Virus record (IMG/VR): IMGVR_UViG_3300047557_002837
Location: 1 to 27,727 of that record
Length of the DNA stretch: 27,727 nucleotides
Reading direction: 5' to 3' (one strand)
Origin: a virus
Position 1 is the stretch's first letter. Each line of letters starts with the position of its first letter. The notes under the pieces are model-generated. The model was not told where the DNA came from, searched no databases, and saw nothing but the letters and a program-made list of their open reading frames with translations. The translations under genes were made by a program, and so were the position numbers. This document shows, in pieces, positions 19,601 through 26,087 of this stretch.

Positions 19601-22600
19601 TACAACGTTTGATGGTAATACTACAAACTTTGTAGATGTTTTGCAGGATAGTGGGTCTGTATATGTTTATGATTTACTAGAAAACCCTAATGAAGATATA
19701 GACAATCCTTCACTGTTTGCCTATAGCCAAAAGCTTTTTGGACCAGCATTAGATGATAATGTTAATTTTGGATCAAGCGTTGTTTTGAATGGGAAATATT
19801 TAATTGCTGGATTGTCTAATGCAAGAACTATATCAAGTGAAAACGGAGAACTATTTTATTTCTACAACGAAGATCAACAAAGTGGATGGACACTATCAAG
19901 ATTCCGTGAGCCAAGAGTCGATACCAATGCCATTTTAAGTTCTTTTATATACAATACAAATTCACAACAAATTTTAGATTTTTTTGATTACCTTGATCCG
20001 GCTAAAGGAAAGTTACTAGGAGTAGTAGATCAGGAATTAGATTACAAAGAAGAATACGATCCTGCAAGTTACAATCAATCCAATAGATCTGACACAATAA
20101 ACAACAACAATTTTTATTGGTCAGACAAACAAGTTGGTAGAACTTGGTGGGATTTGGCACAAATAAGTTTCATAGATTATGAACAAGATGAGCTTACTTA
20201 CAGAATAAAAAACTGGGGTTCGTTATTTCCGGGCAGCCAAGTAAGAATTTTTGAATGGGTAGAAAGTGAATTTTTACCAAGTCAATACGTAGATGCAGTG
20301 GGCGACGGTGTTCCTAGATACGCCGACAACAGTGCATATTCATCTGTAACTTTTGTTGATCCAGTTACTGGAATTGTAACTCAAAAGTATTATTATTGGG
20401 TGGTAGGAAAATCCAATGTTGATGTTCTTAAAACCAAAAGAACTATTAGTGCGCTTGCTTTACAGAATTATATTACAAGTCCAAAAGATCAAAATATTCC
20501 TTATCTAGCTCTTTTAGCACCTAATGCAGTTGGTCTCTACAACATTTCTGATAAATTGTCGGGAGAGAATGTAGCTATTCATTTAGATCTTGCTCAAATA
20601 AGAAACACTAATTTAATACACACTGAATGGCAGCTTGTTCAGCAAGGAGCTTCTCTCACAAACTTGCCAACAAAAATAATCAACAAACTTAAAGATAGTC
20701 TGGCCGGATTTGATGAACTAGGCGCAATCGTTCCGGATCCGGCACTAAGTGCGCAAGACAAGTTAGGTGTAAGTCTCTTGCCAAGACAATCTATGATAGT
20801 TAATAGAAACACAGCTATCACAACCTATGTAGAAACACTAAATTTAATTTTAGCAAAATATCCTATTCTACTGTTGAATACACCTACTTCATTAAAGACA
20901 GAAGAACCGTTACCGGTATCTGGATTTAATGAAAAAACAGATAGTGTTGATAATTTAAATTACGTTGATACAACAACACTACCAAATGAATACAAAATAT
21001 TAGTTCCTAGTGATACTAATCAGAATGGCAAATGGACGATTTATTCTTACAATGATAGCACAGGAGAATTTGATCTTGCTAGAATCCAAAGCTATAAATC
21101 AACATTATATTGGACTTCAATTGACTGGTACGATACTGCTTATCAATCAGGGACTACAATAGCCTATACTTTAAATACCTTTGCTGAAACACAAATTATT
21201 AGTCCAATTCCTGGTGATTATATTAAAATATTAGATGGCGGTAATGGAACTTGGTTATTGTATGAGGTACAGAACGATTCGAGTTTAATATTAATTGGCG
21301 CACAAGGCGGCACGTTACAACTTAAAAGAGAATTATACGATCCTTCACTTGGCGGTGGTTATGATACCACAACATACGATGTGTCAGGATATGACCCTAT
21401 TCCGACCGCAGAATTTAGATTTATTTTTGATGGAATAGCGCAGCAGATTCTCATTGACGAATTAAGTGTTGAATTTAATAATTTGTTCTTCGCAATGTTG
21501 AACTATGTTTTCACCGAACAAAAAAGTCCAGACTGGGTGATAAAGACAAGTTTAATTGATGTTGTACACGGCCTAAGGGCATTAGAGCAATTTCCAAATT
21601 TTACAAGAGATAATCAAATCTTTTACAATGACTATATCAATGAAGTCAAACCATATAGAACTCAAATAAAAGAATATATTCCTAATTATTTTAAACAGGA
21701 TAATTTAGATAGTAATATAACTGATTTTGACTTACCGAGTGTATATGATGCTCGCTTTGATCAATTTAGAAGTCCTAGTGTAAGTAATCAATTTGATGAT
21801 GAATTATTTGATCAACCAATCTATTCTGATTGGGCTAATAATTACAAATTTCAAGTTGTAGATTTTATAATTGGAAATATAGGATCTAATTATACTTTCC
21901 CTCCGAACGTAGAAATAACAGGCGGAGGAGGAACAGGCGCATCGGCAATTACTACATTGTATTCAAACGGATCTGTATCGGGTATAACAATTACTAATCC
22001 AGGCAGCGGATACACATATGCGCCTAACGTAGTAATTAACGGAGACGGCACAGGAGCAATAGCCTATCCAATTATTAAAAATCAATTTTATCCATTACAA
22101 AGCAATCTAAGCTATAATTTGGTTAAAAATATTTTCACGACTTTGAAATTTGATAGAACTACTTACAATAGTAATCTTGTAATTTGGACACCTAATACCT
22201 CTTATTCAAACATTGTAATATCAAGTGATGCCTCAGATCCAGGAAATTTATATATTGTATCTGGAAATTTAGTAGTTCATGAAAATGAAGTTTATCTTCC
22301 GCAAAATGCTAATGCAACACCTTGGACTGTTAATACTTTATATCCAATAAACAGTTACATTTCATTTAATAACGACATTTATTCAACGTCAGGCAATGTA
22401 TATGCAAGTAGTTTTAATGCCACATCGGTACAATCTAATATTGCACTTGTTTCACAATTTGACTTCACAAGATTTTCTATAATTCAAGATGGAAACGTAT
22501 TACTTAACGCCTTAGATAGAATAACAGCATACTATGAACCTACCGTAGGAATGCCAGGAAAAAATATTAGTGAATTAGTATCGGGCACAAAATATCCTGC

Positions 22601-25388
22601 ATCAAAAGTTACTGGACCTTCATTTACAGCAAATGCTTTTGAAGTTTCAAGTGATATTATTTCTTTCAATTACGATGGTCTCACAATCAATAGCGGAAAT
22701 ATTGCACAATTTGATTTCTTAGACTTAGGTTTTGATTTAAACAAAACTATCAGAATTCGAGCTGAAGTACCTTTTGATTTTCAAAACAATGGATACTTTA
22801 GAATTGTAGGAGTTGATAGAGATACTATGATTTTGACAGGTCAGCCGGTCGAAACCACTTACAAGGTAACATTGAGTCAAAATATTAATGCCAGTGTTGG
22901 TGATTATATTACACAGGCCAATTCTAGTGGAAATGCTTGGGTTTTAAAATCTGTAACCAATTCTAACCAGCTTGATATCATTTATATTTCTCCTGAATTT
23001 TTGCTTGTTCCAGATGGAAACGTATTTGCCAATTTACAACTTTCTAAAAACGGTACGCCATTAAATGCAAATGCAACGTCAATATCAAATTTTGATAAAA
23101 CATTTACACCAATAGCGTCAGGCGGAAATGTTGAAGTAACCATTACGTATCTTGACCAAGATTATATTGTAGATTCTAATATCTATAGTACCTATTTAGA
23201 TACTGATTTAGGTACAAGGCCCGAAGATATCAATATTGTAGGCGGAGCATATTTTGATACTTATTCAAGCCATGCACCAGAAGAATTGGTTCCAGGAAGA
23301 TTGTACGATTCTTTCCAAATGAGGGTATTTAGTAACACAGTTGCAGACACAGCAACTTATGGTTACAGAATATTTCAACCAATGAGTGCAAATATAAGCT
23401 ATAGTAGAATTAGTGCAAATGCTACAACAACACTTTCTAATAATCTGCTTTATACTGATCAAGAAATTTTAGTCAGTGACGTTACCAAATTACCAGAACC
23501 CAACGTACCGGCCGGGATCCCAGGGGTTGTTTATATAAATGGCGAAAAAATACACTACTATCAAAAATATGATGCGGCCAAATTAAGCACAGCTTTGCCT
23601 TGGACTGCAAATACTGAAATAGCAAAAAATTCTTTGATTGTTATAAACAGTGACACATTTTTAACATTGGGTAACGTGTATGCAAATTCAGTTGCATACA
23701 TTAATTCGTCAAATATACAGTTAGTTAAAAATAATTCTTTACGTCAGTTACGCAGAGGAGTTGACGGGACTGGCATAAGCGCAAATGTTCTAATTGGAAA
23801 TCTAGTATCTGATAGTAGCTTAACTCAAACTATTCCAGATGCTCAAATAACTGGCGCACAAACTATAACTGGTAATTTACATGTTACATCAAACGCTACC
23901 TATAGAGCGGTATTGACAAGTCCAATCACAGCCAGTATAGGAGATTATATTACACAGTTTACTTTTACTGGCAATACAGGTAATGCAAGAATCGTGGGCG
24001 GTAATGTAAAAGGTTATAGACTATTCTTATCGGGCACTACTAGTCAGCTAGAAGGAAATGTAATCACACAGTTTGGAACTTCAAATGCCACGGCAACAAT
24101 TGTTGAAACTGTAAATAATTCTACCACGCTAATTGTGACTCCAAATAGTAAATTTATCAGTTCTCTAGTTGATCCAGTTTATATCAATAACAAATTGACA
24201 AGTTTATATATTACCAAAGTAGAAAAAGATGTCATAGAAGATGATGTTGTAGCCGTTGATATTGTATCTCCAGGACTATGGGCAACTGCAAATCTTGATT
24301 ACACTTTGACTTTGAGTAATAAAATTACTGCTGCTAAAAATGATATAATAACGCAGTTCTATGATCCAAACACTTATCTAGTAGAGTTTTCTAGTCCGAT
24401 TACATCAAATGTGGGAGATTATATTACTCAGTTCCAAGGCAATACATTTAGATTACAATTAGATAAAACTATTAGTGCAAATATTGGTGATTACATTACT
24501 CAATTTGTAGGAAACCTGTCAAACTTGCAAGTCATTGATGCCAATGTAGTTTCTAATTTTGTAAACGTACAGTTTGTCACAGGTAATGTAGAAAACATTA
24601 AGTTTGCTACAAACATTGGAACAAGAGTCAATATTGCAAATCTTTATAGCTTTGGTGGATCAGTGTTTAGTGCTACTTCGGCTAATATTGTAAGTATATA
24701 TCAAAAAGGATTTTCGCCTAATGTCACTAATGTTGGTAATGCTAATTTACGTGTTACTAGAAGCAGTTTTAACAGTAATGTAATACCAGTACAATTTATT
24801 ACTGGCGATGTAAATGTAATTAGAACTGCTGCTAATGTCGGAACCAGAGCAAACATTGCCAATTTGCAAGCAAATACTTTTAATTTTACCACAGCTAACA
24901 TTGTAAGTATAACTGTTGCTCCAAACGTTAAAACTGTTTTTAGAGTGCGTTCGAGTGTAAATTCTTCTTTGACTCTTCCAGTAGAATTTATTTCCGGAAA
25001 TACTGCTACCTTAAAATTTGCCACAAACGCTGCAACTAGGCTTATTGATTCAACTAATTTTATTACTAACGTAAATGTTGTATCTATAAGTTTAGATGGA
25101 TTTGGTAGCAATACATTTGGAAATCTAGCTACAAGAATAAGTGTAGTTAGCAAAACTATTGGCGTAGTCAATACTACAGCTAATATCCTAACTTTACAAC
25201 CAATTGGAGCCATTACCTTTACAAACAATTTACAATATCCTAGAAGTTTGTTATCAAATGGAAACGTTGTTTTGAACAACGTAACAACTCTGAGAAGTAA
25301 TATTTGGGAACAGTTTGGTGTAACACTACAAAATAGTACCACAAACGCAGCACAATTTATTAGAGAGCAGACTAGCTATATACCATGA
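10692..25388 (+). CDS. Giant multidomain baseplate/tail structural protein (4,898 aa), gp7 position
   Basis: ATG 10692 has AGGA at 10682-10685, overlapping the gp6 stop. The N-terminus 'FLPEVFRTETNKKFLNATTD', then 'INYYGGIDNNHNRLFDNEYY', is a pattern I recall from huge structural proteins of marine T4-like phages. In order (residues approximate): cupredoxin-like 153-256; 'WSRTNRWFHVNI' ~495; shared GTG module 598-647; a conserved-looking core 1003-1460 with 'RPHTHPWEMLGFSEKPSYW' (~1322); CBM5/12-like 1828-1870; FG-GAP-type propeller 2235-3078 with inserted domains; 'VGRTWWDLAQISFIDYEQDE' and 'HTEWQLVQQG' 3097-3396; 'INEVKPYRTQIKEYI' ~3650; Gly-rich beta repeat ~3737-3802; C-terminal repeat arrays 4059-4806. 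It follows gp6 and precedes fibre genes, the place of gp7/gp10-type wedge parts, but T4 gp7 is 1,032 aa and homology is not shown. A virion-surface role is likely; exact function unknown. Confidence 0.8.
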   Translation: MAVFKTLQFLPEVFRTETNKKFLNATTDQLLSEPNLIKVSGYIGRKLAPSFKVTDSYITEPTQERQNYQVEPTVVIKNPVTDKLEFATTYNDITNKINYYGGIDNNHNRLFDNEYYSYDPQIDLDKFVNFVQYYWLENGPDEIIISAADVPTEATFDITYDATKRSYSVSGFDAITNPLITLARGGSYTFNINEPGNKFFIQSKPGVNGFDPNLNNLETRNVLGVSNNGQDTGSVTFDVPSATAQIEWTLMPIVDQVNYATSLSYQDLQGCLISDLENLGGFDGPSTSFDNLSIVFVNNAYIDEQYWHNTARVLDDVIYLDQDVIVPLEQRTNIFQTSVYQDEQGNLRLYLSIKFNVQNENKVRIVSGVENTGREFYKRSNIFNQVPPLTASLNFLYYQSDQSDNAVGVIRLVDYNAFTIDPATEIVGQKNYVSPNGVTFTNGLKITFDSTAVAPYTNNTYYVEGVGTSIKLVEASTLFSTELDNDLSNPDYITINRSSIDNNAWSRTNRWFHVNILEKTAEYNNTQLLINQNLRAQRPIIEFNPNLQLFNYGTEAKAAIDVLDTVVTNAYQQIQGVVINYTPPTAPTQATFNITVNSESLRPGRTYRIISLGTTDWSAAGAPSGYGINTEFIALQGVVGTGQAQDTETVTFANGDRIVFTADEDLNVRNKIYNFSIELFSTDPTNVYKAFFEEAEDSIIEDGHTVPVNYGNNGAKQWHFNGANWVESQQKTSINQPPRFDIVNINGVSLGDNSFYPQSNFQGTKLFSYKVGSGTNDNVLGFPISYRNLATQGDIIFENNFDIDSFSYRSSLGLELTGTINSGLLQKNITRTTSNRINIWQINLSFSKQYQIFNFIYDGITNLFPIDILPDVTLESPNIKVTINNVRVENGNFAITQINERLSILVNPDLLQINDAVFVSIFNSRETSRNAFYEVPLNLDNNSLNINTTELTLGQMRNHLIAFKNNSLDIEGSVPGKSNLRDIFYTNRGGAILQHSAPVVYSGLFLNHPIMNFVDSLRLASREYSKFKQKFLEFAANLEFDRQNIAAAVDTILLRINSVKNSSFPWQFSDMVPYGESNKVTLPSYTVFDPEIRTYEITNIFQDTVISNKAVLVYLTRTLDNVTNTDLLIKGRDYTFDQSRAAINIVESFTLLVDDIITIVEYSSTDGSYIPETPTKLGMYPKYIPEIYTDNTYRTPVPVIQGHDGSLTVAFGDFRDNLLLELEKRIYNNIKVEYDVNLFNINDYFPGKFRVLDYNLQEINQLLSQDFLRWAGTNRVNYTTNNTFSASDPFTWNLKKFRDIINGENFPGTWRSIYRYFYDTDRPHTHPWEMLGFSEKPSYWDDRYGPAPYTGGNFVLWSDLEAGYIHAGPRAGLDLRYSRPSLTSIIPVDDNGNLRSPTEFLATDYDSLSANLSFAVGDIGPTELAWRRSSEFPFALHFALAIAKPAKYFGLLLDIQNYNRDLATSQFLVENNGHITPGIIKINGYTGADNVIERSAGYINWIVDYAKNLGINDASAFVKNNLEQLSIQLSYKMAGFSDKKIINLLAEQFSPSSINNSVVIPDENYSIELYKGAPLDKLSYSAVVIEKTENGYTVSGYDIGNPYFIIVPSLANNNSYNIQVGDASAVVYQDFKNQRLAIPYGFEFTKKQQLVDFLISYQRYLTLQGFVFDERDNLLKEKKDWALSAKEFLHWTNQGWKTGNVLVLSPVSDYITIFNPTAIIDEVTGSAYGSRILDINSKAIRKNNFTVTRDNGLFTIKCIANETIGFATFDFVQYEHLLLLDNTTVFNDVIYVPETGSRQSRLKLVGSKTGLWNGSLELPGYIYSDETVPEWLPGSDYLKGSLVSYKSSLYTALQNIIAADTFQIAFWQKIDSKELRTGLVNNFATNASQSLRYYDINDQPIDEQIQLFSNGLIGFRPREYFTNLGVDVTTQSKFYQGLIKQGGTLNAIDALQGSQFNNLGTQPLTVYENWAIRVGEYGALETNNFVEFILPEQFFRNNPSVFQLADIETNTDVDIKTFTEQSIYRQSGAFQVDFLKTVDYSEPVEFKPLPVAGFVHLNDVDNTVFDIKNYQSYREIANEIGIGYTIWTARDLNNEWNVFRATPIPGLIFILRYHLNSQAEFVANAPHGLQENDIVALKNFDPRYNGMYLVQSIIDDTRFLATIYTNLQELIESQAVLGQGLLYKLTSSKFSTPLDIVNYAPNSGLLKNDKVWVETIDDQDNWGVYTKTDPWTFRDTIRLDQYSNFDHFGSAITLDATATYLYASAPDSGSGRIGVYSRDSEDDFSFRASLFSNHIYSQINQFGKVIVTGTKNNFNSYLIASDPTAANNTGVVYVFKDRLLQCILTAESGAPNDMFGHSLALSEDAQYLYVGAPGANKVFCYAIDYERPSAVQELIQPDNGSITTLSLSALIENATDIIVSAPIIAAQFLPYIDYDINNTIDAKIVTFTFTGTAASGTASYINVPAVGGNGTGATFNVNRSGGVYSVTLNNPGKGYALNDSLSILGEELGGSSLTNGLTINITEVLVGIESFSHTGSRPTAGLEVFYYNRTATGGSGTGAKFRVSYSSLSTNYTLVLENAGVDYLIGDVLTINGGDVGGTTGIHDITITITSVSAVTNLVFAVPPTNFLIIAVTRPAEKYLLLDTLPKASEVSVNSKFGSAVVCNSDGSVIAVGASNTAVNSVSGAGAVFVYHRTKTELITTGTSNVFTLPDTFANFYRVFLDGVLQYDFTNKPIGIDADYTITSTNPSQITFGDSGSSLLQARRKVFVETNQFVFDQVLYSSLTGLQEDNFGSGLAMCNSGCNIYVVSSNYIDTEYTQGLVTRFLNVGRIYGNILSTKTNPTVTPGQSIIINDRLVQFSGSQLSNVVTDINQALIPGVTASDEGGKLRITSDVNVIGNKLNLLNGNQGTPLADLGLEDYKFVQVFKHPETSQQFYATSITVDQTSGVLVIGSEGGDYNLPLTFDSSLPIITTFDGNTTNFVDVLQDSGSVYVYDLLENPNEDIDNPSLFAYSQKLFGPALDDNVNFGSSVVLNGKYLIAGLSNARTISSENGELFYFYNEDQQSGWTLSRFREPRVDTNAILSSFIYNTNSQQILDFFDYLDPAKGKLLGVVDQELDYKEEYDPASYNQSNRSDTINNNNFYWSDKQVGRTWWDLAQISFIDYEQDELTYRIKNWGSLFPGSQVRIFEWVESEFLPSQYVDAVGDGVPRYADNSAYSSVTFVDPVTGIVTQKYYYWVVGKSNVDVLKTKRTISALALQNYITSPKDQNIPYLALLAPNAVGLYNISDKLSGENVAIHLDLAQIRNTNLIHTEWQLVQQGASLTNLPTKIINKLKDSLAGFDELGAIVPDPALSAQDKLGVSLLPRQSMIVNRNTAITTYVETLNLILAKYPILLLNTPTSLKTEEPLPVSGFNEKTDSVDNLNYVDTTTLPNEYKILVPSDTNQNGKWTIYSYNDSTGEFDLARIQSYKSTLYWTSIDWYDTAYQSGTTIAYTLNTFAETQIISPIPGDYIKILDGGNGTWLLYEVQNDSSLILIGAQGGTLQLKRELYDPSLGGGYDTTTYDVSGYDPIPTAEFRFIFDGIAQQILIDELSVEFNNLFFAMLNYVFTEQKSPDWVIKTSLIDVVHGLRALEQFPNFTRDNQIFYNDYINEVKPYRTQIKEYIPNYFKQDNLDSNITDFDLPSVYDARFDQFRSPSVSNQFDDELFDQPIYSDWANNYKFQVVDFIIGNIGSNYTFPPNVEITGGGGTGASAITTLYSNGSVSGITITNPGSGYTYAPNVVINGDGTGAIAYPIIKNQFYPLQSNLSYNLVKNIFTTLKFDRTTYNSNLVIWTPNTSYSNIVISSDASDPGNLYIVSGNLVVHENEVYLPQNANATPWTVNTLYPINSYISFNNDIYSTSGNVYASSFNATSVQSNIALVSQFDFTRFSIIQDGNVLLNALDRITAYYEPTVGMPGKNISELVSGTKYPASKVTGPSFTANAFEVSSDIISFNYDGLTINSGNIAQFDFLDLGFDLNKTIRIRAEVPFDFQNNGYFRIVGVDRDTMILTGQPVETTYKVTLSQNINASVGDYITQANSSGNAWVLKSVTNSNQLDIIYISPEFLLVPDGNVFANLQLSKNGTPLNANATSISNFDKTFTPIASGGNVEVTITYLDQDYIVDSNIYSTYLDTDLGTRPEDINIVGGAYFDTYSSHAPEELVPGRLYDSFQMRVFSNTVADTATYGYRIFQPMSANISYSRISANATTTLSNNLLYTDQEILVSDVTKLPEPNVPAGIPGVVYINGEKIHYYQKYDAAKLSTALPWTANTEIAKNSLIVINSDTFLTLGNVYANSVAYINSSNIQLVKNNSLRQLRRGVDGTGISANVLIGNLVSDSSLTQTIPDAQITGAQTITGNLHVTSNATYRAVLTSPITASIGDYITQFTFTGNTGNARIVGGNVKGYRLFLSGTTSQLEGNVITQFGTSNATATIVETVNNSTTLIVTPNSKFISSLVDPVYINNKLTSLYITKVEKDVIEDDVVAVDIVSPGLWATANLDYTLTLSNKITAAKNDIITQFYDPNTYLVEFSSPITSNVGDYITQFQGNTFRLQLDKTISANIGDYITQFVGNLSNLQVIDANVVSNFVNVQFVTGNVENIKFATNIGTRVNIANLYSFGGSVFSATSANIVSIYQKGFSPNVTNVGNANLRVTRSSFNSNVIPVQFITGDVNVIRTAANVGTRANIANLQANTFNFTTANIVSITVAPNVKTVFRVRSSVNSSLTLPVEFISGNTATLKFATNAATRLIDSTNFITNVNVVSISLDGFGSNTFGNLATRISVVSKTIGVVNTTANILTLQPIGAITFTNNLQYPRSLLSNGNVVLNNVTTLRSNIWEQFGVTLQNSTTNAAQFIREQTSYIP
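11150..11460 (+). other. Cupredoxin-like beta-sandwich segment in the giant protein
   Basis: Residues ~153-256: 'NPLITLARGGSYTFNINEPG', 'NKFFIQSKPGVNGF', 'DTGSVTFDVPSATAQIEW'. The order (G-x-YTF-x-N, (N/H)xFFIQ, GxVTFxVP) follows cupredoxin-like domains found in phage and environmental surface proteins. The usual copper-ligand His/Cys set is not evident, so a structural or carbohydrate-contact role is more likely than redox. Confidence 0.45.
12484..12632 (+). repeat. Shared beta-module, copy 3 (inside giant protein)
   Basis: Residues ~598-647: 'LRPGRTYRIISLGTTDWSAA', then 'GAPSGYGINTEFIALQG', 'VGTGQA'. It is aligned by eye with copies 1 and 2 through GxxYxI, GTTD, GAP/GAT, F-A and GTG-A. Confidence 0.72.
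16180..16302 (+). other. Carbohydrate-binding-module-like segment in the giant protein
   Basis: Residues ~1830-1870: 'EWLPGSDYLKGSLVSYKSSL', then 'YTALQNI' and 'FWQKID'. The W-x-pG-x-Y-x-kG-x-V-x-Y-x-x-x-xYxA ... W pattern is that of small CBM5/12-like modules common in tail fibres. Sugar binding is inferred only. Confidence 0.5.
18085..18530 (+). repeat. Two diverged Gly-rich beta repeats inserted in the propeller
   Basis: Unit 1 has 'GGNGTGATFNVNRSGGVYSV' then 'NPGKGYALNDSLSILGEELG'. Unit 2 has 'GGSGTGAKFRVSYS' then 'NAGVDYLIGDVLTINGGDVG'. The pattern GGxGTGAxFxV...Y(S/T)xxLxNxGxxYxxxDxLxIxGxxxGG repeats about every 80 residues between blades 3 and 4. A shorter relative ('GGGGTGASAITT', 'NPGSGYTYAPNVVINGDGTG') occurs at ~21900-22070. 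Confidence 0.7.
19174..19450 (+). other. Flagellin-hook-IN-like segment between propeller blades 5 and 6
   Basis: Residues ~2828-2919 read 'TPGQSIIINDRLVQFSGSQ', 'VVTDINQALIPGVTASDEGG', 'KLRITSDVNV', 'NLLNGNQGTPLADLGLEDYK'. The order (i-i-in-v-f, dIN-a-i-gv-As, g-L-it-s, gt-l-LGL) resembles the flagellin hook IN motif of FliD/FlgK/flagellin. Similarity is by eye only. Confidence 0.4.
22318..23740 (+). repeat. Two copies of a ~46-aa 'PWTxNT' module
   Basis: Copy 1 (22318-22460): 'TPWTVNTLYPINSYISFNND', then 'SGNVYASS'. Copy 2 (23594-23740): 'LPWTANTEIAKNSLIVINSD', then 'LGNVYANS'. Copy 2 interrupts a segment that otherwise reads 'GVVYINGEKIHYYQKYDA' ... 'LRQLRRGVDGTG', a common tail-protein unit, so it looks inserted. 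Confidence 0.6.
22866..24545 (+). repeat. Repeated 'GDYITQ' beta units in the giant protein
   Basis: Six units of type xLxxxIxAxxGDYITQF: GDYITQ at 22899, 23940, 24414 and 24486, plus degenerate forms GNVITQ near 24056 and NDIITQ at 24339. The last three are tandem, spaced 25 and 24 codons. The first ones are separated by other domains, consistent with duplication followed by insertion. Confidence 0.78.
24570..25110 (+). repeat. Three diverged tandem ~64-74-aa repeats at the giant protein's C-terminus
   Basis: Units start at 24570 ('QFVTGNVENIKFATNIGTRV'), 24792 ('QFITGDVNVIRTAANVGTRA') and 24984 ('EFISGNTATLKFATNAATRL'). Each continues to a 'NIVSI' / 'NVVSISL' strand. Spacing is 74 and 64 codons. 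The units are Asn/Thr-rich, which also suppresses stops on the opposite strand. Confidence 0.78.
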
Positions 25389-26083
25389 ATACCTCACTAA
25401 ATAGTAATATGGAATCAAAAATGGAAAATTTAGACGAAAATAAAGACACTACTTCTAAACCAGATGAAGTGGGTGGCTTGAACGTACAGGGTCATATAAA
25501 GATTTTTGACCCTGAATCAGGTGAAGTTTTTATAGAAAAACGCAACGCTATTCATTATGAAAATATTAGTGAAGCTATTGGTTATACATTAGCTAATAAA
25601 GGACAAAGCTACATTTTTGAAATGCACTTTGGTAATGGTGGAACAAGCGTAGATCCAACTGGAATTATAAACTATTTGCCACCGAACACAAACACAGGTA
25701 ACAGTAATCTTTATAATCCAACTTTTGCAAAAATAGTGGACAATACCAGTGCTTTAAATGCTGATCCTACTAGAAACAAAATGGAAGTTAGACATGTTCC
25801 TGGTCGTGTTTATAGTGATATTGTGATTTCTTGTTTATTAGATTATGGGGAACCTTTAGGACAAAGTGCATTTGATAACAGCACTACTCTAGAAGATACA
25901 TACACATTTGATGAACTTGGTCTCAAAGCTAGAAGTAATGATGGCACTTCGGGTCTAACTACCACTGGAAAATTATTAACACATGTTATTTTTCACCCTG
26001 TTCAAAAAAGTCTAAATCGATTAATACAAATTGATTACACTATTAGAATACAAACCCTTACCAATTTAAGTAGCATAGGATAA
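25385..26083 (+). CDS. Conserved-looking structural protein, function unknown
   Basis: 232 aa. ATG 25385 overlaps the giant gene's TGA (ATGA), so translation is probably coupled; no clear Shine-Dalgarno is seen. The first ~30 residues are polar and charged, probably disordered. Then come 'VQGHIKIFDPESGEVFIEKR', 'NAIHYENISEAIGYTLANKG', 'FEMHFGNGGTSVDPTGIINY', 'VRHVPGRVYSDIVISCLLDY' and 'DTYTFDELGLKAR', and the protein ends beta-rich. I recall this pattern from uncharacterised structural proteins of marine T4-like phages. The gp8 slot (after gp6/gp7) would fit its place, but no T4 gp8 sequence pattern is seen and it is much shorter than T4 gp8 (334 aa). Another possibility is an adaptor joining fibre to baseplate. 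Confidence 0.72.
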   Translation: MNTSLNSNMESKMENLDENKDTTSKPDEVGGLNVQGHIKIFDPESGEVFIEKRNAIHYENISEAIGYTLANKGQSYIFEMHFGNGGTSVDPTGIINYLPPNTNTGNSNLYNPTFAKIVDNTSALNADPTRNKMEVRHVPGRVYSDIVISCLLDYGEPLGQSAFDNSTTLEDTYTFDELGLKARSNDGTSGLTTTGKLLTHVIFHPVQKSLNRLIQIDYTIRIQTLTNLSSIG

Positions 26084-26087
26084 TACA

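Larger units (their letters stand above)
17394..19925 (+). repeat. Seven FG-GAP-type blades: probable beta-propeller with inserted domains
   Basis: Seven units of the form (F/Y)G-x-(S/A)-(hydrophobic)...YL-(Y/I)-(A/V/G)-(S/G)-AP/...G-x-(V/I)-x-(V/F)-(Y/F) are visible. Examples: 'FGSAITLDATATYLYASAPD', 'FGKVIVTGTKNNFNSYLIAS', 'FGHSLALSEDAQYLYVGAPG', 'FGSAVVCNSDGSVIAVGAS', 'FGSGLAMCNSGCNIYVVSS', 'YATSITVDQTSGVLVIGSEG', 'FGSSVVLNGKYLIAGLSNA'. Long inserts lie after blade 3 (~250 aa) and around blade 5. FG-GAP propellers act in ligand or cell-surface binding in integrins and bacterial surface proteins. Calcium-loop (DxDxDG-type) motifs are not evident. Confidence 0.6.

Noticed and set aside
24701-25342. 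Minus-strand open frame of 213 codons opposite the C-terminus of the giant gene
   Set aside because: It lies wholly inside a convincing + strand repeat region; Asn/Thr/Val-rich codons leave few stops on the other strand. No ribosome site, no recognisable domain, and all other genes are on +.
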